Below the pieces are notes generated by a model. It made no database searches. It was not told the DNA's origin and was given only the letters and a program-made list of their open reading frames with translations. A DNA stretch of 64,000 nt from contig JAWKLK010000011.1 in the NCBI GenBank assembly GCA_041392785.1, forward strand, positions 124,001-188,000. The letters run 5' to 3'. Made by a program: the position numbers and the translations under genes. The stretch comes from OLB9 sp041392785. Its GTDB lineage: Bacteria > Bacteroidota > Bacteroidia > Chitinophagales > Saprospiraceae. How positions within the stretch are numbered: the first letter of the stretch is position 1; each line of letters opens with the position of its first letter. Shown in pieces: positions 34,385-44,015 of this stretch.

Positions 34385-35122
34385 GGAACGTAAATTTTTT
34401 CAGTTAAAGTAGTTATTAATTTCTTGATTTGTGCACCTAATAAGCAAATTAAAGAATTAAAATAGAACTGCCCATCCGTCAAGTCATATAGGTTACGTAA
34501 CTATATTACCTGAAAGTGTATTGTATATCCTAGCCACCATCAATTTTCGGTTATTGGGATGACCTCGATTGGGATCTGAATGTACTTTTATACAGATAAA
34601 CAGTTCTATTATTAAACTAGGATCTCAAAATAAAAAACGATACTCTTACATTTAAGGTGATGCAAACATAATACAAATACATATTATAAAAAAACATTAT
34701 ATGTATTTTTTTAATAATTTTTAATTTGTATGTATATTTTATTGATTTTCAACATTGTACAAATATGTATTATTGACCATTTTTTTCATAAAAATTATTT
34801 ACATATTTGTGTAATACTAATCTGCAATGTTCATATAATTAGTAGCTACTTAAAAAAGTAAGAATCATTCAATTTAAAGACAGTTAATGTTCCAGGATAT
34901 CGTTCAACAAACAAGCGATAGTAAATGAAGAGTCAATAGTGCATCAATCGCTTTTGTATCATATCAAAATTTAACTAATGATAATCAAGGCGATAGGAAA
35001 AAACATTTTGAATCAGGAATGCGCGGTGCTTTGCAATCGCCTTTTTTGAATTGGTCTTTTTTTGACAGAAAAAAAGTAAAAACCTTGCCAGTTCGAGGCA
35101 AAAGTTAAAATGAAGTGCAAAT
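34385..35122. other. Gene-free, AT-rich stretch with tandem hairpins
   Basis: About 740 bp hold no convincing gene. A very AT-rich core (about 34660-34830) has repeated TACAAATA/TATTTGTA-like words. To its right two stem-loops stand in tandem: AAGCGAT (34913-34919) with ATCGCTT (34947-34953), and AAGGCGAT (34987-34994) with ATCGCCTT (35036-35043), each followed by T residues. This could be an unrecognised small RNA. On the minus strand near 34493-34585 a short frame ends in RIYNTLSGNIVT and may be a remnant. Confidence 0.45.
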
Positions 35123-35158
35123 AAAAAAGGGATTAATTGTATAACTAATCCCTTTTTT
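35123..35158 (-). terminator. Terminator of the T9SS protein gene (bidirectional form)
   Basis: The perfect 13-bp arms AAAAAAGGGATTA (35123-35135) and TAATCCCTTTTTT (35146-35158) surround a 10-base loop. It works in either direction by sequence and lies 23 bp past the stop codon of the minus-strand gene. Confidence 0.85.
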
Positions 35159-35181
35159 ACAATGTGAAGAATGCTTAATAC

Positions 35182-35877
35182 TTATGCACCACCACTGACT
35201 TTATTAAGTTTAACTGTCTTTACTAATCTATTTTTTTCGTCAAACATTTTAACAATATACATTCCCGTTTTAATATCAGAAATTTCATGCTCTGCATTAT
35301 TATAGTGAAAAAATGATTTCACTTCTTTGCCAAACATATTATAAATAACAAGTTTTTTCACAACTTGATTATTTGAAATACTAAAGTAATCAGATGCAGG
35401 GTTTGGATATGCTCTGATATCAGATTTCAATTGTGAATTCTTTGTAGAAACTGCACTATTCACATAAACTTTAGTTTTGAAAACTTCATTTTTAAAGTCT
35501 TTATCACTAAAGAGTCTAAATACCAAAATAGTACTTCCTGCTTCGCCATTTGGATTTACATGCAATTGAAATAATGTGCTTCCCTGACCCATGATATTAG
35601 GATTACTAATAGGACACATATCATTATTTGCTAAGTAGCAAGTATTCTTATCACAAACTTTTGACTCCCACACAGATGGCCAAGTATTCTGATCTTTTTC
35701 CAATTTCCAATAAATAGTGTATGTACTATCCTTTGCATTGTTAATGTGAAAATCTAACACATTCTCAAATGCCTCTGAACCAAAGGACATCACCAATGGG
35801 GTCGGAGAATACGAAAACTGACCAAAAAGGCTGAATGATGTGAGAAAAATTAAAATAAAAAGTATGTGTCTGGCCAT
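35182..35877 (-). CDS. Secreted protein with T9SS sorting domain
   Basis: A 231-residue protein with a signal peptide (MARHILFILIFLTSFSLFGQ). A beta-sandwich-like domain (about 25-140) has three Cys in the segment CDKNTCYLANNDMC. The last about 75 residues are a T9SS type A domain (AYPNPASDYFSI, KLVIYNMFGKEV, ending TVKLNKVSGGA). The tail VSGGA extends past the usual Lys-Leu-Asn end. It is predicted to reach the cell surface by type IX secretion; the function is unknown. Confidence 0.82.
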   Translation of the reverse strand: MARHILFILIFLTSFSLFGQFSYSPTPLVMSFGSEAFENVLDFHINNAKDSTYTIYWKLEKDQNTWPSVWESKVCDKNTCYLANNDMCPISNPNIMGQGSTLFQLHVNPNGEAGSTILVFRLFSDKDFKNEVFKTKVYVNSAVSTKNSQLKSDIRAYPNPASDYFSISNNQVVKKLVIYNMFGKEVKSFFHYNNAEHEISDIKTGMYIVKMFDEKNRLVKTVKLNKVSGGA

Positions 35878-35997
35878 ATCAATACATTTATTAGAGGCAA
35901 ATATAATATAAAATCTTTATTGTAAAATAAAAATAATGTTAATTTGCTTCAATTTACAATAATTTTAACGAAAATACGGTTGTCTGTTGTTTTTATT

Positions 35998-37143
35998 TTA
36001 GTTATCTCCATTTAAAATATTCCTACTTATCACGAGTTTTTGAATCTCAGATGTACCTTCGCCAATGGTACACAGTTTTGAATCTCTATAATATTTCTCT
36101 ACAGGATAGTCTTTAGTATACCCATAGCCACCAAAAATCTGTACTGCTTCAGTCGCAACTTGGACAGCAATTTCAGAAGCATAATATTTACCCATAGCTG
36201 AAATTGTAGTAACTTTTTGTTTGTTGTCTTTTAAGTACGCAGACTTGCGCACCAAAACTTCAGCTGCTTGAATTTTAGTCTCCATATCTGCCAATTTAAA
36301 GCCTATTGCCTGAAAATCAGCTATAGGTTTTCCAAACTGTTTTCTCTCTTTGGCATACTGAACTGAAGCTTCATAAGCGCCTTTTGCTATTCCGAGAGAT
36401 AATGCAGCTATACTTATACGCCCTCCATCAAGTACTTTCATGGCTTGGATGAAACCTTCTCCTACCTCTCCTATCATTTGGGATTTATGTATTCGGCAAT
36501 TCTCAAAGATTAATTCAGCTGTTTCTGATGCCCTCATACCCAATTTATTCTCAGATTTTCCAGCCCTAAATCCGGGAGTACCTCTCTCAATAATGAACGC
36601 ACTGATACCTCTACTATCTAGTAATTCACCTGTACGAGCCAAAAGCACAAGCACATCTCCAGTTTTTCCATGAGTTATCCAATTTTTTGTGCCATCAATG
36701 ATGTAATAGTCGCCATCTTGTTTTGCTACACATTGCATCCTCATTGCATCAGATCCTGTATTTGCTTCTGTCAGTCCCCAAGCTCCAATAAACTCACCTG
36801 TGGCAAGTTTTGGTAAGTACATTTTTTTTTGTTCTTCATTAGCAAATTGTAAAATATGTCCTGTGCAAAGACTATTATGAGCAGCCACACTTAATCCAAT
36901 GGATCCACATACTTTTGCAATCTCACCAATAACACTGATATATTCTTGATAACCTAAGCCAGCACCTTGATACTCTTCTGGTACCAAGACTCCCATCATG
37001 CCCATCTGGCCAAGTTCTTTGAAAATATGTTTAGGAAAATGCTGAGCTTCATCCCATTCCATGACATGTGGCTTAATATTTTTTAAAGCAAAATCACGTG
37101 CCGTACTTTCTATTATTTCCAAATCTTTGAATCTATCAGACAT
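35998..37143 (-). CDS. Acyl-CoA dehydrogenase
   Basis: A 381-residue FAD enzyme of normal length. It has the N-terminal helical domain, the beta-domain signature GAWGLTEANTGSDAMRMQ at about 122-139 and a C-terminal helical domain with RKQFGKPIADFQAIGFKLAD. The catalytic Glu lies in YRDSKLCTIGEGTSEIQKL near 365. It introduces the first double bond in fatty-acid or branched-chain beta-oxidation, passing electrons to ETF. It stands alone and is about 10 kb from the acyl-CoA gene cluster. Confidence 0.93.
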   Translation of the reverse strand: MSDRFKDLEIIESTARDFALKNIKPHVMEWDEAQHFPKHIFKELGQMGMMGVLVPEEYQGAGLGYQEYISVIGEIAKVCGSIGLSVAAHNSLCTGHILQFANEEQKKMYLPKLATGEFIGAWGLTEANTGSDAMRMQCVAKQDGDYYIIDGTKNWITHGKTGDVLVLLARTGELLDSRGISAFIIERGTPGFRAGKSENKLGMRASETAELIFENCRIHKSQMIGEVGEGFIQAMKVLDGGRISIAALSLGIAKGAYEASVQYAKERKQFGKPIADFQAIGFKLADMETKIQAAEVLVRKSAYLKDNKQKVTTISAMGKYYASEIAVQVATEAVQIFGGYGYTKDYPVEKYYRDSKLCTIGEGTSEIQKLVISRNILNGDN

Positions 37144-37298
37144 TATTACTATTTATTTTGGCTTCGCAAAAGTAAGAAAATAGCCACAAACCACCCCACA
37201 ATTTATAAATTATTCCAAAGATTACACTAAACTGATGCATTTGATTTTTTCGCGGTTACATGTACAATATAAAAATCTCGAGTCTTTAGTAAAATGAA

Positions 37299-37325
37299 AA
37301 AGCCGAGCCACAATGGCTCGGCTTT
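37299..37325 (-). terminator. Terminator of dnaK
   Basis: The perfect 11-bp GC-rich arms AAAGCCGAGCC and GGCTCGGCTTT enclose a 5-base loop, followed on the minus strand by TTTCATTTT. It starts 24 bp after the dnaK stop codon. Confidence 0.9.
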
Positions 37326-37349
37326 CTTTATTCAGTCTCAAAAACAAAC

Positions 37350-39272
37350 TTACTTCTTATCACCCACTTCTTCAAACTCTACATCTGTCACCTGATCTCC
37401 TGCATTTCCCGTATTTTGAGCATTACTTTCATCACCAGCAAATTCTTGAGGATTAGCGCCTCCATTTTGTTGTTGTGCCTGATAAATGTCTTGAGATGCT
37501 GCCTGCCAAGCTGCATTCATCTTCTCAGATGCGGCATCAATTTGTGCCATGTCTTGCATTTTGTGTGCCTCCTTGAGTTCTGTAAGTGCAGATTCAATAT
37601 TGGCTTTTTTGTCAGCTGGAATTTTATCCCCAATCTCTTTCAACTGCTTTTCAGTTTGGAATATCAAGCTATCAGCCGTATTGATTTTTTCTGCTTTATC
37701 TTTTGCTACTTTATCAGCATCTGCATTTGCAGCAGCATCTGCTTTCATTTTGGCTATTTCTTCTTGTGACAATCCTGTTGAAGCTTCGATTCTAATATTT
37801 TGCTCTTTACCTGTGCCCTTATCTTTTGCTGTCACTTTCAGAATACCATTGGCATCTATATCAAAGGTCACTTCTACTTGAGGAACACCTCTTGGTGCTG
37901 GTGGAATTCCATCCAAAATAAACCTTCCTACGCTTCTGTTATCTCTTGCCATAGGTCTCTCCCCTTGTAAGATATGAATCTCTACACTTGGCTGATTATC
38001 ACTAGCTGTCGAATAAGTCTTCGTCTTTTTCGTAGGAATCGTACTATTGGATTCTATCACAATGTCATACATATTACCCATAGTTTCGATACCCATAGAC
38101 AAAGGTGTAACATCAAGTAAGAGGACATCTTTTACATCACCACTCAAAACGCCACCTTGAATAGCAGCGCCCAAAGCCACTACTTCGTCAGGATTTACAC
38201 TTTTATTTGGTTTTTTACCGAAGAAGTTTTCTACAGCTGTCTGAATTGCTGGAATACGGGTACTACCACCCACCAAAATCACCTCATCAATATTGCTCTT
38301 TGACAATCCCGCATCTCTCAGTGCATCTTCACAAGGCTTTAATGTTCGCTTGATCAAAGTGTCAGCCAATTGTTCAAACTTAGCCCTTGTCAATTTCATC
38401 ACTAAGTGTTTTGGAACGCCGTCCACCGCTGTGACATAAGGAAGATTAATTTCTGTCTCTGCCGAAGAAGACAACTCGATTTTTGCTTTTTCAGCAGCGT
38501 CTTTGATCCTTTGAAGAGACATCGGGTCTTTGCGAAGGTCTACATTTTCTTGCACTTTAAACTCTTCTGCCAACCAATCGATGATCACTTGATCAAAATC
38601 ATCTCCACCGAGGTGTGTGTCACCATTGGTAGATTTTACTTCAAAAACGCCATCGCCCAACTCTAGAATAGAAATATCAAATGTGCCACCACCAAGGTCA
38701 AAAACAGCTATGGTACTATCTGCATGTTTTTTATCTAACCCATATGCTAAAGCTGCAGCAGTAGGTTCGTTGATGATTCGCTGCACTTTAAGTCCGGCAA
38801 TCTCACCTGCTTCTTTCGTAGCTTGACGCTGAGAGTCATTGAAATATGCGGGTACTGTGATGACCGCTTCAGTCACTTCCTGACCTAGAAAATCTTCTGC
38901 TGTTTTCTTCATTTTCTGAAGTGTCATTGCGGATATTTCTTGAGGAGTGTACATTCTTCCGTCGATTTCTACCCTTACAGTATCATTATCTCCTTTGACT
39001 GTTTTATATGCTACTCTACCAGCTTCATTAGTGATTTCACTATAACGATTTCCCATAAATCTTTTTATAGAAGCAATTGTGCGCTTAGGATTGGTAATAG
39101 CTTGACGTTTAGCAGGATCACCCACTTTTCTCTCACCATTATCCAAAAATGCCACAACAGAAGGTGTTGTTCTTCTTCCCTCTTCATTGGCAATGACCAC
39201 GGGTTCATTACCTTCCATCACCGCAACACAAGAGTTTGTGGTACCTAAATCTATTCCTATTATTTTACCCAT
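37350..39272 (-). CDS. dnaK: Chaperone DnaK (Hsp70)
   Basis: A 640-residue cytosolic chaperone of normal length. The nucleotide-binding domain starts GKIIGIDLGTTNSCVAVMEG and carries IINEPTAAALAYG, AVFDLGGGTFDIS and ILVGGSTRIPAI. The linker DVLLLDVTPLSMGIET leads into the substrate-binding domain. The acidic C-terminus ends DVEFEEVGDKK. It refolds proteins with DnaJ and GrpE. Neither partner gene is adjacent. Confidence 0.99.
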   Translation of the reverse strand: MGKIIGIDLGTTNSCVAVMEGNEPVVIANEEGRRTTPSVVAFLDNGERKVGDPAKRQAITNPKRTIASIKRFMGNRYSEITNEAGRVAYKTVKGDNDTVRVEIDGRMYTPQEISAMTLQKMKKTAEDFLGQEVTEAVITVPAYFNDSQRQATKEAGEIAGLKVQRIINEPTAAALAYGLDKKHADSTIAVFDLGGGTFDISILELGDGVFEVKSTNGDTHLGGDDFDQVIIDWLAEEFKVQENVDLRKDPMSLQRIKDAAEKAKIELSSSAETEINLPYVTAVDGVPKHLVMKLTRAKFEQLADTLIKRTLKPCEDALRDAGLSKSNIDEVILVGGSTRIPAIQTAVENFFGKKPNKSVNPDEVVALGAAIQGGVLSGDVKDVLLLDVTPLSMGIETMGNMYDIVIESNSTIPTKKTKTYSTASDNQPSVEIHILQGERPMARDNRSVGRFILDGIPPAPRGVPQVEVTFDIDANGILKVTAKDKGTGKEQNIRIEASTGLSQEEIAKMKADAAANADADKVAKDKAEKINTADSLIFQTEKQLKEIGDKIPADKKANIESALTELKEAHKMQDMAQIDAASEKMNAAWQAASQDIYQAQQQNGGANPQEFAGDESNAQNTGNAGDQVTDVEFEEVGDKK

Positions 39273-39362
39273 ATTGTATTAGAATTTTAATTTTAAAATG
39301 ATATGCTAATCTAATACAATTACAATTCCAATGAGATGTATGCTCTTTCAAAACTGAATGAG

Positions 39363-39377
39363 TGACAAAAACTGTCA
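39363..39377 (-). promoter_or_regulatory. Inverted repeat upstream of dnaK
   Basis: TGACA-AAAAC-TGTCA lies about 90 bp before the dnaK start codon. Further TGACA and GTCA words sit 30-45 bp upstream of it. A heat-shock control site is possible; no CIRCE element is visible. Confidence 0.35.
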
Positions 39378-39430
39378 AATTTTAGGACTATGTCTGATAT
39401 TTCGTCAATTAATATGACAAAAAGGCAGAA

Positions 39431-40450
39431 TTATTGAAAATTGAGTGCTCTGGTAAAAATTCCTTTTGAAAGAGAATCCAAAGTTGGTTTAGTTAAACCA
39501 TGGTCTGCACTATAGAATTCGGTCATTGTAAAAAAAATACCTCTTCCACCATTTGACAAATTAGAATATGTAGGAATCTCACCACTAGAAGTAATCCCTT
39601 GATTTGCAAGGCCAATTTGAATATATTGTCGCAATTGGTCATCAGCAGATATGATTTGAAGATTCATTTTTTTAAACACTCTATTTATTGACGGGTCAGC
39701 AGTCAGATTTGATCTCATAAATTCATAAAAACTTCTTCCCAAAATATTTGCAGTATAACTATAACTAGCTCCAGTTATATTCGCTTGGGTGATGTTCTTT
39801 TTTATAGGCCAAGTAACCTGCTTACTGACAGTACCAGATGCACTAATTTCATCAAAGTGAACTATCATATTCACATCTGATATAGGCATTTTTTCTTCCG
39901 GATACCAAGTCACTCTGAAATTTGCCGTGTAAGGTAGTGATAATAGAGATCCAGCAAGTGGTGGATTGACATCATTGATCGCTAACGGAAACAAGGTAGT
40001 GGCATTCGCTTCGGTAAGGGTCGATCCGTCAGCCTTTTTGACTGTGAGTTTTACTGCTTGCTTCTTCGAATTATTAAGACCCAATTCAGAAGTTTTTATT
40101 TTATAAAGGTAATTCGGCGCATCTGCAAATGCTCCTGCACTCCTTATGTATCCTTCTTCATTTCCGTCCACCTTTTCCAAAATATGTTTTGCACCATCAA
40201 TTTCTAATTCCACAACTATATCTTTGAAGTAAAGTTGATCGATGTCTTTAGCCAAGGTATAAGCAGATGTAGCGTCATCAATAAATGCTCTTTCCACTCG
40301 GATATATTGAGCTGAGTCAGATGGATTGAAAGCGCCATAAATCACCGCCACATCAGTCCCATCTTCTGTAAGATCCAGATCATTGTTGCAGGACATAAAA
40401 GCCACCATGAAACTCAAAAATAAAAGAATAGAAAATGGTTTCATCATCAT
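39431..40450 (-). CDS. Lipoprotein of DUF4249 type
   Basis: A 339-residue protein with a signal peptide and lipobox (FMSCNN at about 18-23). The beta-rich body and the closing YSNLSNGGRGIFFTMTEF segment fit the DUF4249 lipoprotein family, which in Bacteroidota is often next to a TonB receptor or carboxypeptidase-like protein. None is adjacent here. The role is unknown; the assignment is by pattern, without a search. Confidence 0.65.
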   Translation of the reverse strand: MMMKPFSILLFLSFMVAFMSCNNDLDLTEDGTDVAVIYGAFNPSDSAQYIRVERAFIDDATSAYTLAKDIDQLYFKDIVVELEIDGAKHILEKVDGNEEGYIRSAGAFADAPNYLYKIKTSELGLNNSKKQAVKLTVKKADGSTLTEANATTLFPLAINDVNPPLAGSLLSLPYTANFRVTWYPEEKMPISDVNMIVHFDEISASGTVSKQVTWPIKKNITQANITGASYSYTANILGRSFYEFMRSNLTADPSINRVFKKMNLQIISADDQLRQYIQIGLANQGITSSGEIPTYSNLSNGGRGIFFTMTEFYSADHGLTKPTLDSLSKGIFTRALNFQ

Positions 40451-40581
40451 TTTTTAAAAATAAACCGCAAATGTAATCAAAATATATATCTCACAGGTAT
40501 CTATTCCTTAATGCAATCTTAAACTATGTCATGATAAAGACATAATGTAGAATAAAGTAATTGATTGAATGAGTTTGAAAC

Positions 40582-41073
40582 TTACTCACTAGGTTTATGC
40601 CTAACCATTTCTGAAATTATCGGCCTTTCTTTCTCCAATTTTTTATCTCTCTCTAGATTCAATTGTTTTATTAATTCGTCTGAATTGAGTGGCATTTTTA
40701 CATTATGTCTATGATAAGTTATCAACATAAATCTAACCATATCTTCTACATATCTTAAACCTTTCTCTCTAAGATAGTGGGAGAACCGCGAGCCTTCAAC
40801 AAAATTCCATTGATATTCCATCCATCGACCTAAGCCAAAGTAAAGCTTTTTTGACATGGTTTCTTCGTCGATAGTACGTAAGGAAGCCCTACCCTCTTCA
40901 GTAGTATTATTATCAATGACTTGTAAAGCATCATCTATATCTCTTGGAATATAAAATCCGTATAGTTTTGATTTTGCAATATTTGTTTGGTACAAGCTAT
41001 CTTTATTAGAATTTTGAGCCTGTAACAATCCAGCCAGAAAGATAAAGACGAGAAGATAACTACAAATTTTCAT
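40582..41073 (-). CDS. Exported protein of DUF6794 type
   Basis: A 163-residue protein with a signal peptide (about 1-20, ending LLQAQ). The core has YIPRDIDDALQVIDN at about 41-55, LYFGLGRWMEYQWNFVEGSRF at about 77-97 split over a loop, and FMLITYHRH near 115, the pattern of the DUF6794 domain. The C-terminal tail is charged. The function is unknown. It is divergent from mntH, with 180 bp between. Confidence 0.65.
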   Translation of the reverse strand: MKICSYLLVFIFLAGLLQAQNSNKDSLYQTNIAKSKLYGFYIPRDIDDALQVIDNNTTEEGRASLRTIDEETMSKKLYFGLGRWMEYQWNFVEGSRFSHYLREKGLRYVEDMVRFMLITYHRHNVKMPLNSDELIKQLNLERDKKLEKERPIISEMVRHKPSE

Positions 41074-41123
41074 AAAAAAATGCTAGGTGAATAGTACTTC
41101 AAACGAAATTTGTGTTAAAATTG

Positions 41124-41148
41124 TTACATGGAGCATGTACCCATGTAA
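41124..41148. promoter_or_regulatory. Palindrome between the DUF6794 and mntH genes (candidate operator)
   Basis: TTACATG and CATGTAA are separated by 11 bases that themselves contain CATGTAC, giving a 25-bp dyad in the divergent promoter region about 105-130 bp before mntH. A metal-responsive repressor site (Fur or DtxR/MntR type) is a plausible reading, not shown. Confidence 0.4.
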
Positions 41149-41253
41149 AAATATTATTTCTAGAATGTTTGATGTATGTGCAAACAAAAATGCTTAAATT
41201 GTACTATCTTCGCCACTGTGACCTCATAAATGTCATGTATTTTTTTTTGATAT

Positions 41254-43143
41254 ATGGAGCGCAAAAATGAATTTGGAAAATCATTGGAAGAAGTACATTC
41301 ATCCATTGATACCACAAAAAAGAATGGATTTTTAAGAAAGCTTTTTGCCTTTATGGGACCAGCTTATCTTGTCAGTGTCGGGTATATGGATCCAGGCAAT
41401 TGGGCTACCGATATAGCTGGTGGAAGTCGATATGGCTTCACCCTTATCTGGGTACTATTGATGTCAAATTTAATGGCTTTACTACTCCAAAGCTTAAGCG
41501 CAAGGCTTGGTGTTGTTGGAGGTAGAGATCTTGCGCAAGCATCAAAAGAAACATATAGTCGTCCGATCAATTTTATACTTTACTTATTGGCTGAGATAGC
41601 AATAGCTGCCACAGATCTCGCTGAAGTATTAGGTATGGCGATAGGATTACAGCTACTTTTCGGTATTCCATTGCTTTATGGAGTATTATTGACATTTGTT
41701 GATACATTCATTCTGATGTTTCTTATTCAGAGAGGTATGCGCATTATGGAGGCATTCATTTTGGCATTAGTGGCAATCATTGGATTAGCTTTTTTGATTG
41801 AAATCTTTATAGCAAAACCTGATATGGGCGAGTTGGTCAAAGGATTCGTACCATCACTACCGGATCAAACGGCCTTGTACATTGCCATTGGAATTATTGG
41901 TGCTACAGTGATGCCACACAACTTATATTTACATTCATCTTTAGTACAGTCAAGGAAGTTTACTAAAAATATGACTGACACTAAAAATGCTTTAAAGTTT
42001 AATTTTATAGATTCGGCGATTGCACTTAATATGGCATTTTTTGTCAATGCTGGAATCTTAATTTTAGCGGCATCTACATTTTACCGAGCTGGCATGTATG
42101 AGGTTGCAGAAATTCAAGATGCGCACAAATTTCTTGAGCCACTACTAGGTAGCACATTGGCTCCAATCTTATTTGCTGTCGCTCTAATTGCAGCAGGACA
42201 AAGTTCTACGATCACTGGAACCCTCGCTGGCCAAATTGTAATGGAAGGATATCTCAATTTGCGCGTCCAACCTTGGATACGGCGCCTTTTGACTAGGGCT
42301 CTCGCTATTTTACCTGCCGTCATCACAATATTGATTTTTGGAGAAAGCGTAACTGGAAAAATGTTGATACTGAGCCAAGTTATTTTAAGTTTACAACTGG
42401 GATTTGCAATCATACCATTGATTCATTTTACGAGTGATAGAAAAAGGATGGGCAAGCTTGTTATTCCTAATTGGGTAAAAATACTCGCGTGGTTGTGTGC
42501 AGCAATAATTGTTTCTCTTAATGTCAAATTAGTCCTTGATGAGGTCAGCGGGTGGCTGGCAACATCAGAGAACCCCATGATTTTATGGCTCACGGTTGTT
42601 CCATTGGTAATAGGTGCGGGTTTCTTACTTCTCTATGTCACTTTTATGCCATTATTGAAGGTTAGACTAAGCGAACCAAAAATCTCTACCCATGCTGCCA
42701 TAAATATCTTCCCTACGTTCGAAAAGAAGAAATTCCAAACCATTGCAATCGCTGTGGATTACTCTGATGTGGACGAACAAACCTTGGAATATGCCACATC
42801 CATCGGAAGCACTTCATCAAATTATGTACTCATGCATATTGTAGAATCTGCCGGCGCAATGGTTTTAGGGGAAGATATCAAAGACAAAGAAACCGAAGAT
42901 GACGAAGCAAGATTAGAGTTTTATGCAGAAGAATTGCGAAGAAAAGGTTTTAGTATCACTACACACCTTGGTTATGGCAATCCAAAAATTCGCATCCCAG
43001 AAGCCGTAGAAAAATATCAAGCTGATCTATTAGTATTGGGCGCTCATGGTCACAATTTTCTAAAAGATATGATTTTTGGAACAACTGTCGAATCGGTACG
43101 ACATAAAGTTAAAATTCCAGTATTTATAGTTAGGCAAGAGTAA
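41254..43143 (+). CDS. mntH: NRAMP divalent metal transporter fused to a universal stress protein domain
   Basis: A 629-residue protein. The first about 470 residues form an NRAMP transporter with 11 or more helices, carrying the metal-binding DPGNW motif in helix 1 (about 47) and MPHNLYLHSSLVQ in helix 6 (about 219). Residues about 495-629 form a UspA-type domain (FQTIAIAVDYSDVDEQTLEYA, cut at the fold start, and LVLGAHGHNFLKDMIFGTTVE with the ATP-binding glycines). It imports Mn2+ or Fe2+ with protons. The Usp tail may sense nucleotides and regulate transport. Confidence 0.92.
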   Translation: MERKNEFGKSLEEVHSSIDTTKKNGFLRKLFAFMGPAYLVSVGYMDPGNWATDIAGGSRYGFTLIWVLLMSNLMALLLQSLSARLGVVGGRDLAQASKETYSRPINFILYLLAEIAIAATDLAEVLGMAIGLQLLFGIPLLYGVLLTFVDTFILMFLIQRGMRIMEAFILALVAIIGLAFLIEIFIAKPDMGELVKGFVPSLPDQTALYIAIGIIGATVMPHNLYLHSSLVQSRKFTKNMTDTKNALKFNFIDSAIALNMAFFVNAGILILAASTFYRAGMYEVAEIQDAHKFLEPLLGSTLAPILFAVALIAAGQSSTITGTLAGQIVMEGYLNLRVQPWIRRLLTRALAILPAVITILIFGESVTGKMLILSQVILSLQLGFAIIPLIHFTSDRKRMGKLVIPNWVKILAWLCAAIIVSLNVKLVLDEVSGWLATSENPMILWLTVVPLVIGAGFLLLYVTFMPLLKVRLSEPKISTHAAINIFPTFEKKKFQTIAIAVDYSDVDEQTLEYATSIGSTSSNYVLMHIVESAGAMVLGEDIKDKETEDDEARLEFYAEELRRKGFSITTHLGYGNPKIRIPEAVEKYQADLLVLGAHGHNFLKDMIFGTTVESVRHKVKIPVFIVRQE

Positions 43144-43187
43144 TTTCTCTTTAGTCAATCTATTTTGCAAAATAAAAACAAATACGA

Positions 43188-43898
43188 TCATTTTACTTTT
43201 CTACCCGATATACCAGAAGCACAACCAAAAAAATAGGTATGGTATTCAACTTCTAAATTATTTCTTTCAAATATTTGCTTTACCTGCGAACAGTTTTCAA
43301 AGCGATCAGTATAAGTCCACAACATTCTATAATCTTCAGGATTTCCCAAGAATAGTTTACCTAGCATAGGAATGATCCATTTTAAATAAAACCTATAAAA
43401 GAATTGAAGAAGAACGAAGTTGGGTTTTGAAATTTCTATAAAAGTAAATGCACCATCATCCTTTAGAACGTTTTCTACGCAATCAGCAATAGTATCAATC
43501 TGTTCGGCATTAAAAGTCTTCAACCCAAAAGCACACGTAATTACATCATAATGCTGTTTCCTTAATTCATTTTGTAAAATATTTTGGTTTAATATTTCCA
43601 CTTTATTACTGAAATATTTGCGGTTTTTATCTGCACTTTGGTCCACCATATTAGATGAAAAATCTAAAGCTGTAATATGACCGTTTGGAAATTTTTTTAA
43701 AAGCAAATCCCAATTTTCTCCTAAACCAGACAACAAATCTAGAATCTCAATAGGATCTTTCGTACCTGTGACTTTATTGATAAATTGCTTACGCCATAAA
43801 ACAGAAAATCCAAAAGATGTGATTGTGTTCATTCTATCATATGAATCAGACATACGATCAAATAATTTCCTTACAAAAACTGGGTCATAAATATCCAT
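43188..43898 (-). CDS. SAM-dependent methyltransferase of UbiE/MenG type
   Basis: A 236-residue protein aligned over its full length with UbiE/MenG: VRKLFDRMSDSYDRMNTITSFG at the start (split by the family insertion), the SAM motif ILDLLSGLGENWDLLL at about 52-67, FKKF-type ALDFSSNMVDQS, and CAFGLKTF near 120. The SAM motif lacks the usual D-GTGTGD form and the tail is shortened. It may methylate a quinone-like or another small molecule. Whether it is the true menaquinone enzyme is not certain. Confidence 0.75.
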   Translation of the reverse strand: MDIYDPVFVRKLFDRMSDSYDRMNTITSFGFSVLWRKQFINKVTGTKDPIEILDLLSGLGENWDLLLKKFPNGHITALDFSSNMVDQSADKNRKYFSNKVEILNQNILQNELRKQHYDVITCAFGLKTFNAEQIDTIADCVENVLKDDGAFTFIEISKPNFVLLQFFYRFYLKWIIPMLGKLFLGNPEDYRMLWTYTDRFENCSQVKQIFERNNLEVEYHTYFFGCASGISGRKVK

Positions 43899-44015
43899 AT
43901 TAAAAAACTATTCAATTCATTTAATGTATTTTTCCAATCCTATGAAAAAATAAAAATACTTTGATTTATTTATAGCAGTAATAGCAACTCATCTTTTACA
44001 AGAAAAATTATCCTT

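Noticed and set aside
34493..34585. A minus-strand frame ending RIYNTLSGNIVT as a T9SS protein
   Set aside because: It is only about 30 codons, lacks a start and the key PNP motif is not in place; kept only as a remark under the gene-free stretch.
37416..39248. Several long open frames opposite dnaK
   Set aside because: They are antisense shadows of a strongly conserved gene; their translations show no family pattern.
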